The translations under genes and the position numbers were made by a program. This document shows, piece after piece, positions 58,202 to 64,000 of a stretch of DNA of 64,000 nt. Position 1 is the stretch's first letter; every line of letters begins with the position of its first letter. The notes beneath the pieces were generated by a model. The model was not told the origin of the DNA. It did not search any database and was given only the letters and a program-made list of their open reading frames with translations. Origin of the DNA: Lycium barbarum (lineage: Eukaryota > Streptophyta > Magnoliopsida > Solanales > Solanaceae); NCBI RefSeq assembly GCF_019175385.1, contig NC_083339.1, positions 26,627,637-26,691,636 on the forward strand. The letters are read 5' to 3'.

Positions 58202-58565
58202 CTGGATACATGTCTTGAGAAAATGTTGTAACAACTTTAACACATTAACTTGGCAAGTTGAGACAGTTTCGTATTCCGATTTTTCATGACCATGCCATGA
58301 TATTGAGATCTTTCAGAAGAGAACACACTTAATTACTAGATCTCTGATGCTCATCAAGGCCAAATGATAACCTACAAATAGCTCCCTTAAATTTGGGGGT
58401 AGCTCTCCTGGAAGTTCATTAAGATGCTGACAAAATTGCACGTCCAGGCTTTTAAGCCGTAAGAGTTCTTTGATGCTTTTGGGTAAACAAGAAATATTGC
58501 TTCCACTTAAATTCAACTCTTCCAAAAAGTGCAGAGATCCTAAATCCTCATGAAGTCCACCCAAT
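58202..58565 (-). pseudogene. LRR exon of TNL copy C, 3' part
   Basis: Reading on from the copia insertion: GGLHEDLGSLHFLEELNLSG, CLPKSIKELLRLKSLDVQFC, HLNELPGELPPNLRELFVGY, IRDLVIKCVLF and a TGA at 58315-58313. The same frame then continues KISISWHGHEKSEYETVSTC, QVNVLKLLQHFLKTC to the donor CCAG|GTTTTT at 58202/58201. The TGA is thus an internal nonsense codon, not the natural end. Confidence 0.85.
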
Positions 58566-59178
58566 TGTTAGGATTTGAATCCCAAATCCGACCTTTGTAA
58601 GCAGGTTCCCAGGAAAGATTGGAGGGTCACAGCTGGACCACTTAAATACCAACCTCCTTAGACAGAACCTACTTACGCTGTGATGTAAGCGAAGAATAAA
58701 TAGCACACACAGATTTATAGTGGTTCACCCTCAATGTGAGAGCTACGTCCACGTTGCTGCTGCAGATCTTATTAAAGAAGAAATATTACAAGTGTTTACA
58801 ACACTCAACCTCACAACCCCAATCCCAATTACACTCAAGAATTTTACCACAGAAAATTCTCTCAAAGACCTTCTCTTACTTAGGCCTTTCACTAAGAGTA
58901 TTTCTCTTAGATTTCTCTCTCTCTTTGGGATGTGTTTAGCAAATGATCTTGATGATATCTTACAAATGAACCATAAGCTACCTATTTATAGGAATGAATT
59001 TCTTATGATGAGGTAAGCGCTTACATCACAACTATTATGAGGTAAGCGCTTACATCACGACTATGTGAACAAAAGAATTGACTTGTTTGGCCAATTCCAC
59101 ACCTAACAAATCTCCCACTTGAAGACTAATTTTAATTTGTCTTCACACTTTGATCGATGCAGCAGCTCTTTCCTACTT

Positions 59179-62100
59179 TCATACTTCGTGCAGGCCAACT
59201 GAAGTTGAGCATAGCTTCAGTTTGTCTATCGTCACTGCCTTTGTCAGCATGTCTGCTGGATTCTGACTCCCTGCGATCTTCTCAAGCACTAGCGCTCCAT
59301 CTTCCAAAGCTGATCTAATGAAATGGTACCGGAGTTGTATGTGCTTCGTTCGAGCATGGTAAACCGGGTTCTTTGCCAAATGAATGGCGCTTTGGCTATC
59401 ACAATATAGCACACTTCCCTCGTGGTCCTGATCCAATTCCCGCATAAAAGATTGTAGCCACATCATTTCCTTTGTGGCCTCCGTCACAGCAACGTACTCA
59501 GCCTCACAACTAGAGAGAGCTACTATCTTTTGCAACTTGGAAACCCAAGAGATTGCAGTACCTCCGAAGGTGTAAACATACCCGGATGTGCTCTTTCTGC
59601 TATCAATATCACCACCGTTGTCAGCATCAACATACCCTTGCAATCCTGTTTTTGATTTTCGGAAATACAGAGCTGAACTCGAGCTGCCTTTCAGATATCT
59701 GAATATCCACTTCACAGCCTCCCAGTGTTGCTTTCCCGGATTGCTCATAAATCGGCTGACAACTCCCACTGCATGTGCAATGTCTGGCCTTGTACATATC
59801 ATTGCATACATAAGACTACCGATTGCAGATGCATAAGGTATCTTGTCCATCTGCTTCTTCTCATCCTCGGTTGTCGGCGACTGATCCTTTGACAACCGAA
59901 AGTGTCCAGCCAAGGGAGTGCTGACTGGCTTGGCATCATGCATGTTAAACCTTTTGATAACTTTCCTCACATATTCTTCTTGTGAGAGTTTGATGCCCTC
60001 CTTGCTTCGGTCGATTCTCATCCCAAGGATTTGCTTTGCAGCTCCCAAATCCTTCATTGCAAACTCGTCCGATAACCCTTTTTTCAACCGATCAATCTCC
60101 TGTAGGTTTGCTCCTACGATTAGCATGTCGTCGACATAGAGTAGCAGTATCATGTACGAGTCTTCAAATTTTTTGAAGTAACAGCAGTGATCTGCCTCGC
60201 ACCTTGAAAAATCAGCTTTCTTCATAAAGCTGTCAAACTTTAAATACCACTGTCTTGGAGCCTGTTTTAGTCCGTACAGACTCTTTTGAAGTTTGCACAC
60301 CAGATTCTCCTTTCCTTTGATTTTGAATCCCTCCGGCTGTCGCATGTAGATTTCCTCGTCTAGATCACCGTGAAGAAATGCAGTTTTCACGTCCATCTGT
60401 TGCAGATGTAGATTTTCCTTTGCTACCAGCCCAAGAACAGTTCTGATAGTCACCATCTTGACTACGGGAGAGAAGATCTCCGTATAGTCAATGCCTTCTT
60501 TCTGTTGAAATCCCTTTGCAACCAGCCTTGCTTTATAACGCTTGCTTCCATTGGGTTCTTCCTTTATCCGATAAACCCATTTGTTTTGCAATGCCTTTTT
60601 ATCCTTTGGCAACTCGGATAATTCCCATGTATGATTTGCCGATAGTGAATCCATTTCATCCTTCATTGCCAGCTCCCACTTAGTCGATTCATCGACTTGC
60701 ATTGCTTCTTCATAACATTCCGGCTCCCCTCTATCAGTGAGTAGAATGTAGTTGAGGGATGGAGAGTACCTGTGAAGCGGCTTCCTGATCCTGGATGATC
60801 TACGCAGCTCTGTGATTGGCGTCTGTTCATTTGTTTCAGAATCAGCACTTTCATCAGCACCTTCTCGGATTTTTTGTTCCTCTGCCTCGGTTGTACCTGG
60901 CTGCGGCTCAGGTGCCGGAAAGTCCCTCAAATCGACTATTTCCGATTCCTTGTCCTGACATTCTGAATTCTTTTGCAGCTTGTCTTTGTACAGTACCTCT
61001 TCGTTAAAGACAACATTCCTGCTTCGGATGATCTTCCGATTTTGTTCATCCCAAAATCGGTACCCAAGCTCGGTGTCACCATAGCCAATGAAGTAACACT
61101 TCTTTGATTTTGGATCAAGCTTGCTTCTAGCCGTATCATCATTATGAACATATGATAAGCAACCGAACACTTTCAGAAATGAAAGATTTACCTTCTTGCC
61201 ACTCCAGACTTCTTCTGGAATTCTGAAATCCAAGGGAACTGACGGTCCTCGGTTAATTAAGAAGGCCGCGGTATTGACTGCATCTGCCCAGAATGTCTTG
61301 GGCAGTCCAGAGTGTATTCTCATACTCCGAGCACGCTCGTTCAACGTTCGGTTCATTCTTTCGGCTACTCCATTCTGTTGCGGCGTTCCAGGAATAGTCT
61401 TCATCATCTTGATCCCATTATCGGCACAATACCGTTTGAAATCACCATCAGTGTATTCTCCGCCGTTGTCGGACCTCAAACACTTCAACTTGAGGTTTGT
61501 TTCATTCTCGACCATGGCTTTCCATCTTTTGAATACACTAAACACATCGGATTTATTTTTCATAAAATAAACCCATACCTTCCTGGTTGAATCATCAATG
61601 AAGGTCACGTAGTAGTGTGATCCTCCAAGGGAGGGTACAGTGGTAGGTCCCCACACGTCTGTGTGCACCAATTCCAGCTTTTCGACCTTCAACTCTCTGC
61701 CTGCACTTGAGAAGCTTACTCGCTTTTGTTTTCCGAGAATGCAGCTCTCACACGTATGAAGGTCCACCGTCTTCAGCTCCGGAATTAAGCCATTTGTCAC
61801 CAACAGCTTCATCCCCTTCTGGCTGATATGCCCCAGCCGACAATGCCACAAATCTGTCTTCTTTGTGTTGTCAACCACAGCAACAGTATCACGACAGCTA
61901 GTCGTCATGTAGAGAGTGCCAATCTTCTTTCCTCGGCCAACTACCATAGCACCTTTCGCCACCTTCCAAGACCCATTACCAAAATTGAGATCATATCCCT
62001 CATCATCAAGCTGACCTACTGAGATCAGGTTTCGCATCAGCTTTGGAACATGTCTAACTTTTGTAATCTTCCACGAGGATCCATTTGACATCTTCAAATT

Positions 62101-63105
62101 AATGTCTCCCGTGCCAACAACATCTAGCGGCTCTCCATCGGCTAAATAAACTTTGCCGAGATTCCCAGCCACGTAGTTTGTCATTATATCATGATGTGGG
62201 GTGGTATGAAAGGACGCTCCTGAGTCAAGCACCCAAGAGTCTATCGGGCTGTCAACCGATAGCAACAACGCATCGCCAATGTCTTCCGTAGCAGCGTTGA
62301 TTCCAGCCCCCTTGTTGTCCTCCTTCTTTGGCGCCCTGCAGTTCTTCTTGAAGTGACCTGGTTTTCCACAGTTCCAACACTCAAATGTTCGTCCTGGTCT
62401 GGATTGACCCCTGCCATTCCTTGACTTCGATCTGCCCCTATTTCGGTTGTAGTTTCTGTCATAATTTCTACTTCTGTTTTCAACATTAAAAGCAGAACTC
62501 GTCGATGCCTCTCCAGAATCTGTCCTGCGCACTTCCTCAGCAAGGATACGATCCCTAACATCGTTGAACTTTAGTTTGTCACTACCGACAGAATTACTAA
62601 CCGCTGCTCTCATTGGCTCCCAGCTATTTGGTAGGGATGCCAACAAAATTAGAGCTTGCACTTCATCATCGAAATCAATTTTTACCGATGACAATTGATT
62701 TACAATGGTATTGAATTCATTTACGTGTGCAGCAACATGAGCATTTTCCATCATCGTTAGATGAAATAGTTTCTTCATGAGAAATACCTTATTATTTGCC
62801 GAAGGTTTCTCATACATGTCAGACAATACCTTCATCATATCTGCGGTGGTCTTCTCCTTTGCCACGTTGTGAGCAACGTTCTTCGACAGCGTCAGCCGAA
62901 TGACTCCCAGAACTTGTCTGTCGAGGAGATTCCAATCTGCTTGCTTCATCTCCTCTGGTTTCGGACTCAGAGGTTCATGAAGCTTTCTGCCATATAAATA
63001 ATCTTCAATTTGCATTCTCCAGAACGCAAAATCTGTACCATCGAATTTACCGATGCCGTGCGTCGTACCATCTTCGCCTCCCATCGTTTCTAAATCACAA
63101 CACAA
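59179..63105 (-). CDS. Gag-Pol polyprotein, Ty1/copia Tork type, intact
   Basis: One frame of 1308 residues without a stop. The ATG at 63105 may be preceded in use by that of MGGEDGTTHG (residue 8). Order: gag; CCHC knuckle CWNCGKPGHFKKNC (243-256); protease DSGAS (294-298); integrase zinc site H421, H426, C452, C455; integrase core D483 (HTDVWG), D546 (RSDNGGEY) and E582 (QQNGVAE); reverse transcriptase with KARLVAKGF (858-866) and YVDD (990-993); RNase H with YVDADNGG (1158-1165), SSCEAEYVA (1198-1206) and D1236. The order integrase before reverse transcriptase defines Ty1/copia. Length and motifs suit the Tnt1-94-like group. It makes virus-like particles and reinserts copied DNA in the nucleus. 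Confidence 0.97.
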   Translation of the reverse strand: MCCDLETMGGEDGTTHGIGKFDGTDFAFWRMQIEDYLYGRKLHEPLSPKPEEMKQADWNLLDRQVLGVIRLTLSKNVAHNVAKEKTTADMMKVLSDMYEKPSANNKVFLMKKLFHLTMMENAHVAAHVNEFNTIVNQLSSVKIDFDDEVQALILLASLPNSWEPMRAAVSNSVGSDKLKFNDVRDRILAEEVRRTDSGEASTSSAFNVENRSRNYDRNYNRNRGRSKSRNGRGQSRPGRTFECWNCGKPGHFKKNCRAPKKEDNKGAGINAATEDIGDALLLSVDSPIDSWVLDSGASFHTTPHHDIMTNYVAGNLGKVYLADGEPLDVVGTGDINLKMSNGSSWKITKVRHVPKLMRNLISVGQLDDEGYDLNFGNGSWKVAKGAMVVGRGKKIGTLYMTTSCRDTVAVVDNTKKTDLWHCRLGHISQKGMKLLVTNGLIPELKTVDLHTCESCILGKQKRVSFSSAGRELKVEKLELVHTDVWGPTTVPSLGGSHYYVTFIDDSTRKVWVYFMKNKSDVFSVFKRWKAMVENETNLKLKCLRSDNGGEYTDGDFKRYCADNGIKMMKTIPGTPQQNGVAERMNRTLNERARSMRIHSGLPKTFWADAVNTAAFLINRGPSVPLDFRIPEEVWSGKKVNLSFLKVFGCLSYVHNDDTARSKLDPKSKKCYFIGYGDTELGYRFWDEQNRKIIRSRNVVFNEEVLYKDKLQKNSECQDKESEIVDLRDFPAPEPQPGTTEAEEQKIREGADESADSETNEQTPITELRRSSRIRKPLHRYSPSLNYILLTDRGEPECYEEAMQVDESTKWELAMKDEMDSLSANHTWELSELPKDKKALQNKWVYRIKEEPNGSKRYKARLVAKGFQQKEGIDYTEIFSPVVKMVTIRTVLGLVAKENLHLQQMDVKTAFLHGDLDEEIYMRQPEGFKIKGKENLVCKLQKSLYGLKQAPRQWYLKFDSFMKKADFSRCEADHCCYFKKFEDSYMILLLYVDDMLIVGANLQEIDRLKKGLSDEFAMKDLGAAKQILGMRIDRSKEGIKLSQEEYVRKVIKRFNMHDAKPVSTPLAGHFRLSKDQSPTTEDEKKQMDKIPYASAIGSLMYAMICTRPDIAHAVGVVSRFMSNPGKQHWEAVKWIFRYLKGSSSSALYFRKSKTGLQGYVDADNGGDIDSRKSTSGYVYTFGGTAISWVSKLQKIVALSSCEAEYVAVTEATKEMMWLQSFMRELDQDHEGSVLYCDSQSAIHLAKNPVYHARTKHIQLRYHFIRSALEDGALVLEKIAGSQNPADMLTKAVTIDKLKLCSTSVGLHEV

Positions 63106-63125
63106 CCTGTTGCTCTGATACCAGT

Positions 63126-63668
63126 TGTTAGGATTTGAATCCCAAATCCGACCTTTGTAAGCAGGTTCCCAGGAAAGATTGGAGGGTCACAGCTGGACCA
63201 CTTAAATACCAACCTCCTTAGACAGAACCTACTTACGCTGTGATGTAAGCGAAGAATAAATAGCACACACAGATTTATAGTGGTTCACCCTCAATGTGAG
63301 AGCTACGTCCACGTTGCTGCTGCAGATCTTATTAAAGAAGAAATATTACAAGTGTTTACAACACTCAACCTCACAACCCCAATCCCAATTACACTCAAGA
63401 ATTTTACCACAGAAAATTCTCTCAAAGACCTTCTCTTACTTAGGCCTTTCACTAAGAGTATTTCTCTTAGATTTCTCTCTCTCTTTGGGATGTGTTTAGC
63501 AAATGATCTTGATGATATCTTACAAATGAACCATAAGCTACCTATTTATAGGAATGAATTTCTTATGATGAGGTAAGCGCTTACATCACAACTATTATGA
63601 GGTAAGCGCTTACATCACGACTATGTGAACAAAAGAATTGACTTGTTTGGCCAATTCCACACCTAACA
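63126..63668 (-). promoter_or_regulatory. 5' LTR promoter of the Tork element
   Basis: On the minus strand this is the upstream LTR. It has a TATA box tataaata at 63550-63543, and the primer site begins three bases inside the element from its inner end. The paired 3' LTR has the same box at 58990-58983. It contains a tandem of ggtaagcgcttacatcac-type words (about 63573 and 63602), with a palindromic core aagcgctt. Confidence 0.8.
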
Positions 63669-64000
63669 CCAATATGTTGCGATTTCTAAGATGAAGAAAT
63701 CTCAAGAAGGATAAACCTGATAGTTGATGCAAAAAAGAGCTGGAGGAATGTTGAAGTTGTTCAAATGAGAATCATAAATCCATCAGTTTGGTAAGCTTGG
63801 TGATGGAGAGAGGTGGTTGGGAGATTGCAGTTTCACTTGCATCAAGTAACCATAACTCTTGCAGATCGTCAATGTTTTTTGGAAGCTTCTCTAGCTTTTT
63901 GCATCCATGAAGATTCTTCAAATTATAGAGGCTGTCTGGTAGACTTACAAGATCTTCACAACCTCTCAGATAGAGGTGAGTGAGACCGCTCAAATTCCCA
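63669..64000 (-). pseudogene. LRR exon of TNL copy C, 5' part
   Basis: It reads GLTHLYLRGCEDLVSLPDSL, NLHGCKKLEKLPKNIDDLQE, ASETAISQPPLSITKLTKLM, DL, TGA, then FSFEQLQHSSSSFLHQLSGL and FLRFLHLRNRNI up to the insertion. These are typical TNL leucine-rich repeats. Joining 63669 to 58565 across the CCAAT duplication keeps the frame, so the exon was continuous before the insertion, apart from the TGA. Confidence 0.88.

Larger units (their letters stand above)
58566..63668 (-). mobile_element. Complete Ty1/copia retrotransposon, Tork type, recent
   Basis: Two 543-bp LTRs (58566-59108 and 63126-63668) start TGTTAGGATTTG and end CACACCTAACA on the plus strand. I found no difference between them line by line. 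Exact target duplications CCAAT lie at 58561-58565 and 63669-63673. Next to the 5' LTR (right side) the minus strand has the methionine-tRNA primer site TGGTATCAGAGC (63123-63112). Next to the 3' LTR it has a polypurine tract agtgggaga (59119-59111). With one open Gag-Pol it has all parts of an autonomous element. It sits in the LRR exon of TNL copy C. Confidence 0.97.
57600..64000 (-). pseudogene. TNL immune-receptor pseudogene, copy C (5' part outside window)
   Basis: Only the 3' half is visible: LRR exon 63993 to 58202, split by the copia element at 58566-63668, then a 75-bp intron and the C-terminal exon 58127-57600. The order and donor site equal those of copy B. The LRR frame has TGA at 63774-63772 and again at 58315-58313. 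The acceptor of the last intron seems deleted. The most damaging event is the 5.1-kb copia insertion in the LRR exon. Confidence 0.88.

Noticed and set aside
58720..59016. 98-codon frame present twice (also 63280-63576)
   Set aside because: It lies inside both LTRs of the Tork element, on the strand opposite to transcription.

Overview
This window looks like a repeat-dense stretch of a Solanaceae nuclear genome. The base composition is AT-rich, the genes have introns, tRNA-derived and TTG-tailed SINE-type repeats of the kind known from tobacco and relatives are present, and long Ty3/gypsy LTRs are abundant. The species cannot be named from sequence alone. No bacterial, organellar or RNA genes were found.

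The host genes are a cluster of TIR-NBS-LRR (TNL) immune-receptor relics, all on the minus strand. Copy A (1-8683, running off the left end) has a TIR exon, an NB-ARC exon and an LRR-start exon. Copy B (14555-40843) has exons for TIR, NB-ARC, linker, LRR and the C-terminal post-LRR domain, spread over 26 kb. Copy D (about 14102-14553) is an LRR fragment fused to the 3' end of B. Copy C (57600 to beyond 64000) is the 3' half of a gene: LRR plus post-LRR domain. Splice sites and intron phases agree between copies. Each copy carries stops, frameshifts, deletions or insertions, so none can encode a full receptor as it stands. B keeps one long open NB-ARC exon.

Most of the remaining sequence is transposons sitting in those genes. 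Intron 1 of A holds a SINE split by a hAT-type MITE, and a Ty3/gypsy solo LTR (2334-8023) with a second solo LTR of the same type (3701-6550) inside it. An F3-type solo LTR lies at 10692-12681. The LRR exon of B is split by a three-level LTR nest (about 15306-22783). Intron 3 of B holds a Mutator-like inverted-repeat element that itself contains a solo LTR (23613-26765). Intron 1 of B holds a decayed Ty1/copia element (31165-35155), a 3' LTR of a truncated gypsy element (36125-38330) and a foldback MITE (39260-39569). Between B and C lies a 5'-truncated Ty3/gypsy element of the Tat type (about 43155-52041) with a protein-like reading region antisense to pol. The LRR exon of C is split by a complete, apparently very young Ty1/copia Tork-type element (58566-63668) with two LTRs identical by eye and one unbroken 1308-residue Gag-Pol.

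Seven insertions (3701, 2334, 10692, 17137, 18032, 23613 and 58566) have exact 5-bp target duplications visible on both sides, so their boundaries and nesting order can be read directly. The stretches 9800-10590, 12690-14100, 35156-36124, 39580-40400, 42600-43150 and 52042-57070 hold no gene I can support beyond the repeats listed.
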